Source: Natronosalvus amylolyticus (lineage in GTDB: Archaea > Halobacteriota > Halobacteria > Halobacteriales > Natrialbaceae). Taken from it: a stretch of 64,000 nt of DNA. The notes beneath the pieces were generated by a model, which was not told the DNA's origin, did not search any database, and was given only the letters and a program-made list of their open reading frames with translations. Below are positions 17,354 through 26,630 of the stretch, piece by piece (position 1 is the first letter of the stretch; each line of letters begins with the position of its first letter). The position numbers and the translations under genes were made by a program. The stretch lies in NCBI RefSeq assembly GCF_024298845.1, contig NZ_CP101156.1, positions 1,178,001-1,242,000 on the forward strand, in the 5' to 3' direction.

Positions 17354-18103
17354 TTAATTCGTCGGCCGGACGACGTTCGCCAGCGCGACCATCGCACCGA
17401 GGAACCAGCCAAGCGGGAACGAAAAACCGAGCCACATGCCCGCGTAGGCGACTCCCTCGAGCTGGTAGTTATCACGGAGATACGTGTTCAGGTCGCCGAA
17501 GACGAGAACGGTGTCGAGCAACCAGACGGCCAGATCGTAACTCGGCTCGAGGACGTGGGGCTCGAGCGAGGGTGTTACCAGGGCGGCGACGACCGGCGGG
17601 AGAAACAGGGCCGTCATAGCGAACGGGTACGCCAGGGCAACGGACAGGGGGCGACCGCCGAATTTCGAGCAGGTTGCGGCCAGTGCAGTCGACAGCGTTG
17701 CGACGCCGCTCGCGGCGGCGACGGCGAGAAAGGCGTCCCAGGGCAACTGGATGTGGGCAATAACGGTCAGGATACCCCAGAAAAGCAGTGCCACCCCGGT
17801 TGCCCCAACGATACCGAGTCGCGTCGCCGTCGAGTCGAGTTTGGCGGCGTAAAACCGCGTTGCCAGTCCGATGACCGTCAGCGGGTACACGAGCAAGAGA
17901 CCGAGTGCGCCGATCGCGCTCCAGAGGGCGTACCCGATCTTTTGTGGGAGCGTTTCGGGTTTCCACTTCCCCATGACGGAGTGGCCACGGCCACGCTGTC
18001 GGGGAAAGATAAGTTCCATCCACGCCCCGTGTAAGAGCGCCAGATCAACCTTCACCGCGGCGACGATCCCACCACCGCCTCGGTTGCGTGCACGGGTAGA
18101 CAT
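17354..18103 (-). CDS. Multi-pass membrane protein, YIP1-like
   Basis: 249 residues from ATG 18103. About six hydrophobic helices lie between residues 55 and 245. The cytoplasmic N-terminus is basic and glycine-rich. ALWSAIGALGLLLVYPLTVI and FAMTALFLPPVVAALV are typical helices. The layout resembles YIP1/haloarchaeal hypothetical membrane proteins; no functional residue is recognised. Confidence 0.8.
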   Translation of the reverse strand: MSTRARNRGGGGIVAAVKVDLALLHGAWMELIFPRQRGRGHSVMGKWKPETLPQKIGYALWSAIGALGLLLVYPLTVIGLATRFYAAKLDSTATRLGIVGATGVALLFWGILTVIAHIQLPWDAFLAVAAASGVATLSTALAATCSKFGGRPLSVALAYPFAMTALFLPPVVAALVTPSLEPHVLEPSYDLAVWLLDTVLVFGDLNTYLRDNYQLEGVAYAGMWLGFSFPLGWFLGAMVALANVVRPTN

Positions 18104-18205
18104 TATCCAACCAAATCGACTGCGATACCGTAAACTTTCCTCCTCGAGACGATCACTCGAATCGAACAGTCAGTGCTCGAACATCATACAATGCCGGTGT
18201 CGTGG

Positions 18206-18285
18206 TATAGTAGCCAGTGAAAATTATTGCGCACCCTGCCGCAGGGCGACATCGGGATAGGGGGTATGGATCGTTTCAATGACCC
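18206..18285. repeat. Dispersed inverted-repeat element, copy A
   Basis: It starts TATAGTAGCCAGTGAAAA, contains TTGCGCACCCTGCCGCAGGG and GGGTATGGATCGTTTCAATG, then degenerates at its right end. It aligns over its full length with copy B at 38591-38676. It lies in the 235-bp gap between a membrane protein gene and an aldo/keto reductase gene. Confidence 0.75.
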
Positions 18286-18338
18286 TCTCGCTATGATCAT
18301 CAGTGGACGATCGAACACTGTAACCGACGGCAACACCC

Positions 18339-19175
18339 TCACTGGAGGTTCCAAGGGGCCGCATCGGGATCGACTTCGCGGTGGACACTGTCAATGCTGT
18401 CAAGCGTTGTAACGTCTTCGTCGTCTAGCTCGAGGGAAAGCGAAGCGAAGTTGTCCGCGAGGTGGTCAGTACCAGTGGCTTTCGGTATCGCCGTAATCCC
18501 CTTTTCACGTAGCCAGGCCAGACTGACCTGCGCTTCGCTGACGTCGTGTTTCTCGGCTACGGACCCAATTTCAGGGACGTCGAACACCTTCCCTCGAGCG
18601 AGCGGTGAATAGGCGACGAGTTCGATTTCGTGGGCTGCACAGACCGCCCGGAGTTCGGTCTGTGGCAACAGCGGATGGCACTCGACCTGGTTGGCAAATA
18701 TCGGTGCATCGAGTGTCTCGACCGCCTCTTCGATGTGTCGTGGCTCGAAATTACTCACGCCCACGCGCTCGATGTACCCGTCGTCGTAGAGATCGTCGAA
18801 CGCCGCGAGGGTTTCTTCTGTGTCGTAAGTGTTGATAGGCCAGTGGACGTACAACAGGTCGACGGCATCGACACCCAGTTTCTCGAGGCTCGTTTTCGTC
18901 GTCTCGATGACGTCGTCGTAAGCCAGATTCGACGTCGATACTTTCGTCGCCAGAAAGACCTCCCTGCGGTCCACGTCGGCCGCTTCGATGCCGCGGCCGA
19001 CGAACTCCTCGTTGTCGTAGCCCTGGGCAGTATCGACGTGTCGGTATCCCATCTCGAGTGCGTTGGCGACGCTTTCGGCACACTGCTCCGGATCGTCGAG
19101 CTGCCAGGTGCCGAGGCCGAGAGTAGGCATCCCGTTCGCTCGCGGATGGTCGCCACTGTGGTCAGTGTTCGTCAT
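18339..19175 (-). CDS. Aldo/keto reductase
   Basis: 278 residues from ATG 19175 (a GTG 15 bp upstream and ATG 19130 are alternatives). The catalytic tetrad is visible: D and Y in HVDTAQGYDNEEFVG, K in FLATKVSTS, H in LLYVHWPI. The C-terminal KGITAIPKATGTDHLADNF binds the NADP phosphate. It reduces aldehydes or ketones; the substrate is unknown. It is first in a run of minus-strand genes for acyl and carbonyl metabolism. Confidence 0.95.
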   Translation of the reverse strand: MTNTDHSGDHPRANGMPTLGLGTWQLDDPEQCAESVANALEMGYRHVDTAQGYDNEEFVGRGIEAADVDRREVFLATKVSTSNLAYDDVIETTKTSLEKLGVDAVDLLYVHWPINTYDTEETLAAFDDLYDDGYIERVGVSNFEPRHIEEAVETLDAPIFANQVECHPLLPQTELRAVCAAHEIELVAYSPLARGKVFDVPEIGSVAEKHDVSEAQVSLAWLREKGITAIPKATGTDHLADNFASLSLELDDEDVTTLDSIDSVHREVDPDAAPWNLQ

Positions 19176-19259
19176 CGTATCTCGGGCCACGTCCGGGAGT
19201 CGAAAAGACGTTTGGGTTCCAGCAGTCCGAGGCGGGTGTGACCGGGTCGGACGAATCCG

Positions 19260-19646
19260 TTATTCGAAGACAGGGACCGGCGAATCGACTTCGAGCACGC
19301 CGGCGAGTTCGACCGAGTCACCGATGTCGCTGTCGCCTTCGAGTCGGGCCATCACGCGAGTCGAACCGAGGTCGACGATACCGACCCTGTAGCCCCCGTC
19401 GAACCCCTGGGGGGCGACGGCGACCGTCGTTTCCGTATAGAGCGTGCCCGTCGTCGGTAGTTCGATGGTCTCGCGTTCGCGCGACCCACAGGTGTTACAC
19501 GCCCCAGACGGGGTTGCAGTTTCCGCGCCGCAGTCGCGACAGCGCTGGCCGAGAAGCCTCCCTTCACGAAGCGCTTGCGTCCAGGTACGGTGGTTCAACT
19601 GTTCCGGAAGCGATTCGGTCGCCTCGCTCGAGTCTGTCTCGCTCAT
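19260..19646 (-). CDS. Zn-ribbon OB-fold (DUF35) acyl-CoA-associated protein
   Basis: 128 residues. The rubredoxin-like zinc ribbon CRDCGAETATPSGACNTCG gives four cysteines; an OB-fold follows (ETTVAVAPQGFDGGYRVGIV). DUF35 proteins form complexes with thiolase-like enzymes and channel acyl-CoA. Its ATG overlaps the stop of the upstream thiolase gene by 4 nt, so the partner is evident. Confidence 0.94.
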   Translation of the reverse strand: MSETDSSEATESLPEQLNHRTWTQALREGRLLGQRCRDCGAETATPSGACNTCGSRERETIELPTTGTLYTETTVAVAPQGFDGGYRVGIVDLGSTRVMARLEGDSDIGDSVELAGVLEVDSPVPVFE

Positions 19647-20833
19647 GCATCTCCCTCCAGGATCGAAACGACAGTCGTTGCAGCGTCGCCACCGAGGTTG
19701 TGTGCGAGGGCGTGCGTTGCCCCTTCGACCTGGCGTTCGCCGGCCTCCCCACGAAGGTGTTCGGTGAGTTCGACCAGTTGCGCGATGCCGGTTGCTCCGA
19801 TAGGGTGGCCCTTGGCTTTCAGCCCGCCGCTCGGATTAACCGGGATTCGTCCACCGAGTGCAGTCGTGCCCTCGACGGCCGCCGTGCCCCCTTCGCCGTC
19901 TTCGACGAATCCGAGGGCTTCGATAGCCAGTATTTCCGCGCCGGTGAAACAGTCGTGGACTTCTGCCACGTCGACGTCTTCTGGACCGATGCCGGCCGCC
20001 TCGTAGGCCTGGGTCGCGGCATCCCGTGCCGACTGGGTGGCCGTCATATCCTCCTTTTCGGCGAGTGGAACGACGTCAGTTGCGTGACCGATACCGGTGA
20101 CAGCGACTGAGTCTGCTTCCATGTCGGCAGCGACGTCTTCGTTCGCAACGACGACGGCAGCGGCGCCATCCGAGAACGGACAGCAGTCGAACAGTCGGAA
20201 CGGCGTGGCGACGATGGGGCTGTCGAGCACTTCTTCGACTGTCGTCTCGGTGCCGAACTGTGCGCGATCATTGAGCGTCCCGTGGCCGTGGTTCTTGACG
20301 GCAACGGCAGCGAGTTGTTCCTCGGTCGTACCGTGCTCGTGCATGTGTCGGGTCGTCAGGAGCCCGAAGACGCCGGGAAACGAGATGCCCGTTGGCTGTT
20401 CGTACTGGCGATGTGACGCCGACGCGAACACTGACGTCATTTCGGGCGTCTCGAGTCCGGTCGTCGGCGTACAGCGTTCGACGCCGCCGACGAGGACCAC
20501 GTCGTGCTGGCCGGCTTCGACCGCGCGAACGGCGTGTTTGAACGCATTCGAGGAGGTCGCACACGCGTCTTCGTAGCGCTGACAGGGAATCCCGGCCAGT
20601 CCAAGGTGGCTCGCGATGGTCGGCGCGAGATGGGTATCCCGTTCGGACTGGCCACTCATCGCGTTCCCCAGATAGAACGATTCGATTGCCTCTCCGCCGA
20701 CGCCAGCATCGTCGAGCGCGTCGAACGCTGCAGCGGCGAAGAGTTCCGTGAGTGGCGTTTCGTGAACGCCGAAGTCGGTCATTCCGACTCCGACGATATG
20801 TGCCTGATGCATATTCGTAGTGTTGGAGTCCAT
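19643..20833 (-). CDS. Thiolase family protein (SCP-x / acetyl-CoA acetyltransferase type)
   Basis: 396 residues; an internal ATG at 20812 (MHQAHIVGVG) is an equally good start. The nucleophilic Cys lies in YEDACATSSNAF. The CxG-equivalent region is VAEVHDCFTGAEI. The catalytic His is in NPSGGLKAKGHPIGATG. This archaeal thiolase class works with DUF35 partners in acetoacetyl-CoA or beta-ketoacyl-CoA chemistry. It forms an operon with the DUF35 gene. Confidence 0.95.
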   Translation of the reverse strand: MDSNTTNMHQAHIVGVGMTDFGVHETPLTELFAAAAFDALDDAGVGGEAIESFYLGNAMSGQSERDTHLAPTIASHLGLAGIPCQRYEDACATSSNAFKHAVRAVEAGQHDVVLVGGVERCTPTTGLETPEMTSVFASASHRQYEQPTGISFPGVFGLLTTRHMHEHGTTEEQLAAVAVKNHGHGTLNDRAQFGTETTVEEVLDSPIVATPFRLFDCCPFSDGAAAVVVANEDVAADMEADSVAVTGIGHATDVVPLAEKEDMTATQSARDAATQAYEAAGIGPEDVDVAEVHDCFTGAEILAIEALGFVEDGEGGTAAVEGTTALGGRIPVNPSGGLKAKGHPIGATGIAQLVELTEHLRGEAGERQVEGATHALAHNLGGDAATTVVSILEGDA

Positions 20834-20862
20834 GGCAAAAAACGATGTGAATTACCGCGCAG

Positions 20863-21564
20863 TCATTCGATTCCTTCCATCGCGTCGACGACGCGTTTGA
20901 GGATCTTTCGTTCGGCTCGGCGGACGTTTTTCGAGACGGCTGTGTCCGAGATGTCGAACTCCGAGGCGAGCATTTGCAGCGTTGCTCCCCGCGGTTGATC
21001 GAAGTAGCCTTTTCTCGCTGCGACCGCCAGCGTCTGGCGTTCGACCTCCGATAACGACCGACAGCCTTCGAGTAAGTTGCTCGCAGCGTCGGCGTTCTCG
21101 AGCAGGTCATACAGTTCGGTCAGCTCGAAATCGTCTTCCGCGAGAACGTCGAACTCGTTGTTCCGCTCGAGTTCTGCGAGCGCGTCATCGGCGGTGTCCC
21201 CGGTATCGAATCCGACCTCCCAGCGTTCACTTCCATCCTCGATGTGAAACGGGCCAGTGATGTAGCCGTGATTGTCCCGGATAACGCGCATAGCGTCTGT
21301 TTCGTCGATAACGGTTCGCAACAGTGCCGTCCCCTCGTGCTTTTTGAACAACGTACACTCTTGCATATTGTCGTGAGCCTGTAACGTCGAGAGGCCCGAC
21401 TCGAGAATCGAGCGGTCCTCGCCTTCGACCATCATCCGCGTCTCGAGTTCGCGTCGCCGGCTATCGAACTCCCACTGGACGGCCGTGAACGCGACATCGT
21501 GGTCGTCGCTGGTGTCGATGAACGGGCAGTCGTACTGCTCCATGTCCAGCGTGAAGTCAATCAT
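20863..21564 (-). CDS. Bacterio-opsin activator-type HTH regulator
   Basis: 233 residues. The C-terminal HTH_10 domain is LSEVERQTLAVAARKGYF ... LQMLASEFDISDTAVSKNVR. The N-terminal 150 residues form the sensor-like domain of bat-family regulators. Its position between thiolase and acyl-CoA ligase genes on the same strand makes it the likely regulator of this cluster. The ligand is unknown. Confidence 0.93.
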   Translation of the reverse strand: MIDFTLDMEQYDCPFIDTSDDHDVAFTAVQWEFDSRRRELETRMMVEGEDRSILESGLSTLQAHDNMQECTLFKKHEGTALLRTVIDETDAMRVIRDNHGYITGPFHIEDGSERWEVGFDTGDTADDALAELERNNEFDVLAEDDFELTELYDLLENADAASNLLEGCRSLSEVERQTLAVAARKGYFDQPRGATLQMLASEFDISDTAVSKNVRRAERKILKRVVDAMEGIE

Positions 21565-21667
21565 GATCTATCACATGGTTTCCATGACCATAACCGTAGC
21601 TGTCGGTTTCGATGCCAGCCGTGTCGAAACGAGATTCGTGGCAGCCATACGGCCTCGGGGGTGCCAC

Positions 21668-23341
21668 TCACGTCCCGTCACCACCAAATCGATCTTCGAT
21701 AGCCGCACGATCGATCTTCGAGGGGCCGCTCATCGGCATCTCGTCGACGAACGCGAGATACTTGGGAATCTTGAATCGGGCGAGTTTGCCGTCAAGGAAC
21801 ACCTCGAGGTCCTCGAGCGTGAGTGACAATTGCCTCTCGGTAGACTCGGCCGATCCCATGTTTGCGGTTCCCGTTCCGCCGTCAGCAGTTTCGACGGTGT
21901 GGCCCGTCGTTCCCACATCGGGGCCATATCCTTCGGCGAGTTCGACGACCGCCTTGCCGACGGTTCCCCACTGATCGTCGGGAACGCCGACGACAATGGC
22001 TTCGGCGACGGCATCGTGTTCGGTGATGACATCCTCGACTTCTGGCGGGTACACGTTTTCTCCGCCGCTGATGAACATGTTCTTCTTTCGCCCCTCGATG
22101 TGGAAGTAGCCGTCCGAATCGATTCGAGCCAGATCGCCTGTGGATACCCAGGGACTCGAGTCCGATGCTCGCTCTCCGAAGGTTTCTTCTGACGCCTCGG
22201 GATTGCGCCAGTACTCGCGCGCACCGTGTGGGCCGGTCAGTTCGAGTTCGCCGACCCCACCGTCGTCGAGTTCGACCCCGTCCTCGTCGACCACCCGCGC
22301 ATCCGCGTGGAAGACGGGTTTGCCGACGCTCGCCACCTTGTCGTCGCCGTAATCGTCGGGCATCGCGAAGTTGTTCGGCCCGATTTCGGTCAATCCGTAG
22401 CCCTGTGAGAAGTCGACTCCACGCCGTTGCCAGGCACGGACGATGGTTTCCCGGCAGGGGCCGCCGCCGCTTTTCACGAAGCGAAGACTCGAGAGGTCGG
22501 TTGCCTCCCAGTCGTCGTCGGTCGCCATCGCACGTAACACGGCGGGAACAGCGACGAGAATCGTCGCGCCGTAGGTTTCGACCTGCTCGAGGACGCGTGT
22601 GGGTTCGACCTCGCGGTCGATGACGACGGTCGCCCCCATGTGAAACAGCGGGAGCGTGAGAACGTTCCAGCCCCCGGTGTGGAACGTGGGAAACACCATC
22701 GGCGTGACGTCGTCCGGACGAAGCCCCCAGGCGGTAATGGTGTTCATCGAGTTCCAGTAAATCGAGCCGTGGGTGATCGTCGTCTCCTTGGGCGTCCCGG
22801 TCGAACCGCCGGTGTGTAACAGCAGGTGCGGATCAGAGAGGGACCGTTCCCGGGACGCAACTGGACTCGAATCCGATGGCCGTTCGTCGCTATAGACGTC
22901 CCAGCCGCCCGCAGGATCGTCTGTCTCGACTTCGAGGACTGCCGGATCGACCGACGAGCGAGCAATGGCGTGCTCGAGCCGTTCGACGTACGGCGACTCG
23001 ATAACGAGCAGGTTCGGGTCGACCAGGTCGAGGAGCGCGGCCAACTCCGGAGGTGCCAACCGATAGGACAGTGGAGCCAGCACACCGCCGGTTTTTCCTG
23101 TTGCAAAGAACAGGTCGAACACCTCGAGTCGGTTCCGCGAGACGACGGCGACACGGTCACCATCAGTCACGTCGTGCGTTTCCAACAGGCGCGCGGTTTG
23201 ATTTGCCCGGTCCTCGAGGTCGCCGTAGGTGACGCTCGTTTTCGTTGTCGCGTCGACGACGGCGGTTCGGTTGGGGCTCAGCGATGCGCGTCGTGCCGCC
23301 CAATCGCCAACCCACCGATACGGTTCGTCACTCCAGTTCAC
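21668..23341 (-). CDS. Acyl-CoA ligase (AMP-binding), GTG start
   Basis: 557 residues from a GTG at 23341 beginning MNWSDEPYRWVGDWAARRA. The AMP-binding signature is LLHTGGSTGTPKETTITHGS. QGYGLTEIGPNNF, STGDLARIDSDGYFHIEGR and SGPSKIDR (catalytic Lys) complete the ANL motifs. Between the GVPDDQWGTVGKAVVELAEG block and the lysine there is an unusual Gly/Thr-rich insertion of about 40 residues. It activates a carboxylic acid, probably a medium- or long-chain fatty acid, for the neighbouring thiolase/MaoC enzymes. Confidence 0.94.
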   Translation of the reverse strand: MNWSDEPYRWVGDWAARRASLSPNRTAVVDATTKTSVTYGDLEDRANQTARLLETHDVTDGDRVAVVSRNRLEVFDLFFATGKTGGVLAPLSYRLAPPELAALLDLVDPNLLVIESPYVERLEHAIARSSVDPAVLEVETDDPAGGWDVYSDERPSDSSPVASRERSLSDPHLLLHTGGSTGTPKETTITHGSIYWNSMNTITAWGLRPDDVTPMVFPTFHTGGWNVLTLPLFHMGATVVIDREVEPTRVLEQVETYGATILVAVPAVLRAMATDDDWEATDLSSLRFVKSGGGPCRETIVRAWQRRGVDFSQGYGLTEIGPNNFAMPDDYGDDKVASVGKPVFHADARVVDEDGVELDDGGVGELELTGPHGAREYWRNPEASEETFGERASDSSPWVSTGDLARIDSDGYFHIEGRKKNMFISGGENVYPPEVEDVITEHDAVAEAIVVGVPDDQWGTVGKAVVELAEGYGPDVGTTGHTVETADGGTGTANMGSAESTERQLSLTLEDLEVFLDGKLARFKIPKYLAFVDEMPMSGPSKIDRAAIEDRFGGDGT

Positions 23342-23416
23342 GGTGAATCACCGTGTTCCACGTCCTTGCTCCGAGGGGGTATCCGTTCACTTCCTCTCAA
23401 TGCACCAGCCATCCGT

Positions 23417-24241
23417 TCAGACACCTCCAGTGTCGATCGGGTTGGCTTCGAAAAACGCCTCGAGTCGATCTGTGACCCAGTCAGCCGACTCGATGAAAAA
23501 CAGGTGTGGGCCGCCCCCGACAACCTCGAGTCTGGCGTTCGGCAATAGCTCTGCGAGCAGGTGTGCGTTTTCCACGGGCAACACACGGTCGGCCTCGCCG
23601 TGCATGATGAGCGTCGGCGTCTCGAGGTTCGGCAGTTCGTCCGTCGCGTCGAACGTCGCCACGCCAGCCGCCTGTGCCTGTTTCGCCGGGTCGCTGGCGT
23701 CGCTCTCGAGTCGCCAGTCCACGATTCGTTCGACGAGTTCGGGTTCGTTCTCGTAGAAGCTATCGGAGACGGCTGGGCGCATTCGGTGTTTGATGCGCTC
23801 GCGTTCGTCGGCATCGGGGGGCGCGGCGAACATTTGTTCCTGCGTCGCGTCCGGCACTGGCACGGCGTCCGGTCCGCCCGGCGTCGTACACAACAGCGAG
23901 AGTGACGCCGCCCGGTCGTATTCGAGGGCATAGCGCTGGGCGATCATCCCACCCATGCTCGCCCCCACGACGTGTGCCCGGTCGATACCGGCGTCTTCGA
24001 GGACGGCCTCGAGATCGGCGGCCATGGTTTCGATCGAGTACGGTCCCTCGGGAACGTCCGACTCGCCCGTGCCGCGATTGTCCCACAGCACCGTGTGATA
24101 GTCTGCGGCGAGTGGCTCCTGTTGCCAGCGCCACATCCACCGGCCGTAGCCCAGTCCCTCGATGAACACGACCGGTTCGCCATCGGATGGCCCGCTGACC
24201 TCGTAGGCCAGCCGAACGTCGCCGTTGGTCGCCTGTCTCAT
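23417..24241 (-). CDS. Alpha/beta hydrolase
   Basis: 274 residues. Nucleophile elbow GASMGGMIAQ, acid HGEADRVLPVE and histidine GGGPHLFFIE make a complete triad. The oxyanion region is VFIEGLGYGRWMW. It is a lipase/esterase or haloperoxidase-like fold; position next to the acyl-CoA ligase suggests release of acids from esters for activation. The specific substrate is not visible. Confidence 0.93.
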   Translation of the reverse strand: MRQATNGDVRLAYEVSGPSDGEPVVFIEGLGYGRWMWRWQQEPLAADYHTVLWDNRGTGESDVPEGPYSIETMAADLEAVLEDAGIDRAHVVGASMGGMIAQRYALEYDRAASLSLLCTTPGGPDAVPVPDATQEQMFAAPPDADERERIKHRMRPAVSDSFYENEPELVERIVDWRLESDASDPAKQAQAAGVATFDATDELPNLETPTLIMHGEADRVLPVENAHLLAELLPNARLEVVGGGPHLFFIESADWVTDRLEAFFEANPIDTGGV

Positions 24242-24358
24242 GAGTATCTAGTAGGTTTCTCAGCGACCAAGTATCCTGACGTTCGACTATCAACCCTCGA
24301 CGCTGTCGGTTCGAGTATCAACCTGCAGGTACAGGCAGGTTCGGCCGAATCAGTACGT

Positions 24359-24766
24359 ATGTCGATAGCTCAACCTGGCGACCAGACGCGCTCGCGCCGA
24401 GAGATTACAACGGATCGTATCGAACAGTTCGCGGACATCACCGGCGACGACAACCCACTACATCTCGATCCGGAGTACGCGGCAACGGGCCTCTTCGATG
24501 GCCGGATCAGTCACGGAATGCTCGCTGCAGGCGTTATCTCGAGCGCGCTGGCCAAACTCCCTGGAGACATCATCTATCTTTCACAGGACCTCTCGTTCGA
24601 GCAGCCAGTGTATCCCGGCGAGACGGTCACGGCAACTGCAAACGTTGTCGAAGCGCTCGGCGACAATCAATTCCGAGTCGAAACGATCGCTCGCACGGAC
24701 GACGGTGTCGTTGTCGACGGCGAAGCCACGGTACTCGCACTCGCTCGAGACGAGGCCGCAGACTGA
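24359..24766 (+). CDS. MaoC family (R)-specific enoyl-CoA hydratase
   Basis: 135 residues from ATG 24359; in-frame codons upstream belong to the gap from the divergent hydrolase gene. The hydratase motif is ADITGDDNPLHLDPEYA with FDGRISHGML downstream, the catalytic Asp/His of the hot-dog fold. It hydrates 2-enoyl-CoA to (R)-3-hydroxyacyl-CoA for beta-oxidation or polyhydroxyalkanoate supply. It is divergent from the acyl-CoA ligase/hydrolase genes. Confidence 0.93.
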   Translation: MSIAQPGDQTRSRREITTDRIEQFADITGDDNPLHLDPEYAATGLFDGRISHGMLAAGVISSALAKLPGDIIYLSQDLSFEQPVYPGETVTATANVVEALGDNQFRVETIARTDDGVVVDGEATVLALARDEAAD

Positions 24767-24807
24767 CTCGAGCCCGTGTTTTACCCGCCGACAGAAGCCA
24801 AAATACC

Positions 24808-25725
24808 CTACACCAATACGCGCTCGAGCGCGACGACCGTCCCTGTATCGGCTGTGGGGTCGCCGACGAGTTTTCCCAGACAAATAGCCGCTCCGTCGGG
24901 AGTATAACAGGCGACGAGCGGAGGCGAACCGTCCTCGCCGACGAACTCGATGTCCGCGTCGATAACGCCGGGCGCGTACACTGGCGCACCGGTGGCGACC
25001 GACTCGGCTGCACTGGGAGCGATGGTAATCCCCGGGAGGCCCTCGAGAATCCGTTCGGCCGGCTGGACGATTTCGAGGAGAGGGTCCGGATCGTCGTCTT
25101 CGTTCCAGAACGCCAGTGCGTCGAGGAGTTCGTACGCAGAGACGAGCGTCGAATCGTCGAACGGTGCCGTTTCGGTTCGTCGAAGATGACCCATATGGGC
25201 TCCAGTGCCAAGTGCCAGCCCCAGGTCGTGACACAGCTTCCGGACGTAGGTCCCGCTCTCACAGCGAATCCGTAACAGGACCTTCCGTTCGCTGGTTTCG
25301 AGAACCTCGAGGTCGTATATTTCGCGAACTCGCAACCGACGTGAGACAGCGCTCTTTCGTGGCGGCTTCTGGTAGAGCGGTCCTTCGAACTCTGCGATGA
25401 CCGATCGGGCATCAGTTGGTACCGGCCCGTGGCACTCGAGGACAGCGACGTACTCCTTTCGCCCCTCGAGAAATGCCGGGGCAAGACGGGTCGCGTGGCC
25501 GAGCATGAGCGGGAGGCACCCGGTGACTTTTGGGTCGAGCGTACCTGCATGTGAAGCCCGATCTATCGGTGTCTTACCAGCCTCGCTGAGCGTCTCTGCG
25601 ACGGCGTCACGAATCCAGCCGCTCACCTGATGGGAGGACGGACCAGGGGGCTTATCGAGATTGACGACCCCGAACTGTAACAGAGCTGTGGGCGGTCGCT
25701 CGGATGGCGGGCCACGTCGAATCAT
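24808..25725 (-). CDS. truB: tRNA/rRNA pseudouridine synthase Cbf5 (TruB family)
   Basis: 305 residues. The catalytic Asp is in SHAGTLDPKVTGCLP. The catalytic TruB/Cbf5 domain is followed by a C-terminal PUA domain (from about 225, PAERILEGLPGITIAPSA). It forms the core of archaeal H/ACA ribonucleoproteins and also modifies tRNA U55. Its ATG overlaps the cmk stop (TAATG), as in the conserved distal spc cluster. Confidence 0.96.
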   Translation of the reverse strand: MIRRGPPSERPPTALLQFGVVNLDKPPGPSSHQVSGWIRDAVAETLSEAGKTPIDRASHAGTLDPKVTGCLPLMLGHATRLAPAFLEGRKEYVAVLECHGPVPTDARSVIAEFEGPLYQKPPRKSAVSRRLRVREIYDLEVLETSERKVLLRIRCESGTYVRKLCHDLGLALGTGAHMGHLRRTETAPFDDSTLVSAYELLDALAFWNEDDDPDPLLEIVQPAERILEGLPGITIAPSAAESVATGAPVYAPGVIDADIEFVGEDGSPPLVACYTPDGAAICLGKLVGDPTADTGTVVALERVLV

Positions 25726-26300
25726 TAGAACTCCGCGTCGATGTCGACAGGTGTTTTCCCCTCGTCAGACCGGCTATCGTAGGCTTCGACGGCGGTGACG
25801 AGCATATCGGCGACCGATTCCGGACCCCACCGTGCGGTGTTCACCGAGAGGTCGTAGATGCTGAGGTCGTCGAACTCGATGCCATAGTACTCGCGATAGC
25901 GATGGACCTCGCTTGCTTCGCGTGCGCGAGTTTCCTCCATTGCTCGTTCGGGCGTTTTTTCCTCTCGCTCGGCGATTCGTTCGCCCCGAACGGCGAGGGG
26001 CGCATCGAGCCAGAACTTGAGGTCAGCTTGCTCGGCGGCGAGCCAGCCCGCCAGTCGCGATTCGAGCACTAGATCCTCGCGTTCGACGGCAATCTCGCGG
26101 AGTCGCCGGTCCAGATCGCGGTCAATCTGATCGTTCTCCTCGGCCAGTTTATTGAACTCGAGTGGCGTATAGCCGCGCTCGTCGGCCAGCTGTCGGAAAA
26201 TATCGCCCCCGCTGACGTGCTCGAAGCCGAATTCGTCGGCCAGCAACTCGGCGTTCGTGGTTTTTCCCCCGCCCGGTGGACCGGAGACGGTTAGTAACAT
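25725..26300 (-). CDS. cmk: Cytidylate kinase
   Basis: 191 residues. The P-loop is [36 protein letters not shown] and [10 protein letters not shown] are the CMP-binding blocks of the archaeal enzyme. It phosphorylates CMP and dCMP. A TATA-like ATTTTAC lies about 33 bp upstream of the ATG, suggesting its own promoter. A 330-bp gap separates it from DUF106. Confidence 0.96.
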   Translation of the reverse strand: MLLTVSGPPGGGKTTNAELLADEFGFEHVSGGDIFRQLADERGYTPLEFNKLAEENDQIDRDLDRRLREIAVEREDLVLESRLAGWLAAEQADLKFWLDAPLAVRGERIAEREEKTPERAMEETRAREASEVHRYREYYGIEFDDLSIYDLSVNTARWGPESVADMLVTAVEAYDSRSDEGKTPVDIDAEF

Positions 26301-26630
26301 GGTCGAACTGCGTTCGGACTGGTAAAATGGGTTTTGAATCGTTTCCCTCGAAGCGTGGCCTTGTTAGAAGGTGCCGCGCAGTCATTACCGATGGGGACGT
26401 CACGTTACTCGATCTACGGTCAAAGAACGAGTTATACCTTCACCACCGGTTCCTCGAGACATAGTCTCGGAAGTGGCATCCGGCGAACATACCGACTCAA
26501 CGTCGGAGCACGTGAGAGAGTGTTGAAGCAATTCCCATGAGGTGGTAGCCGAATCTGAATACCCGGGGTAAAATATTGGACAGAGGTAGCAAACTCGAGC
26601 CTTCGGGCAGCGGCTGAAAACGGTGTCGGC
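26301..26630. other. 330-bp gap between DUF106 and cmk, no gene seen
   Basis: In many archaea these two genes lie close together. Here the interval has no recognisable coding sequence on either strand. It contains the probable cmk promoter near its left edge and otherwise shows no clear structure. Confidence 0.5.
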
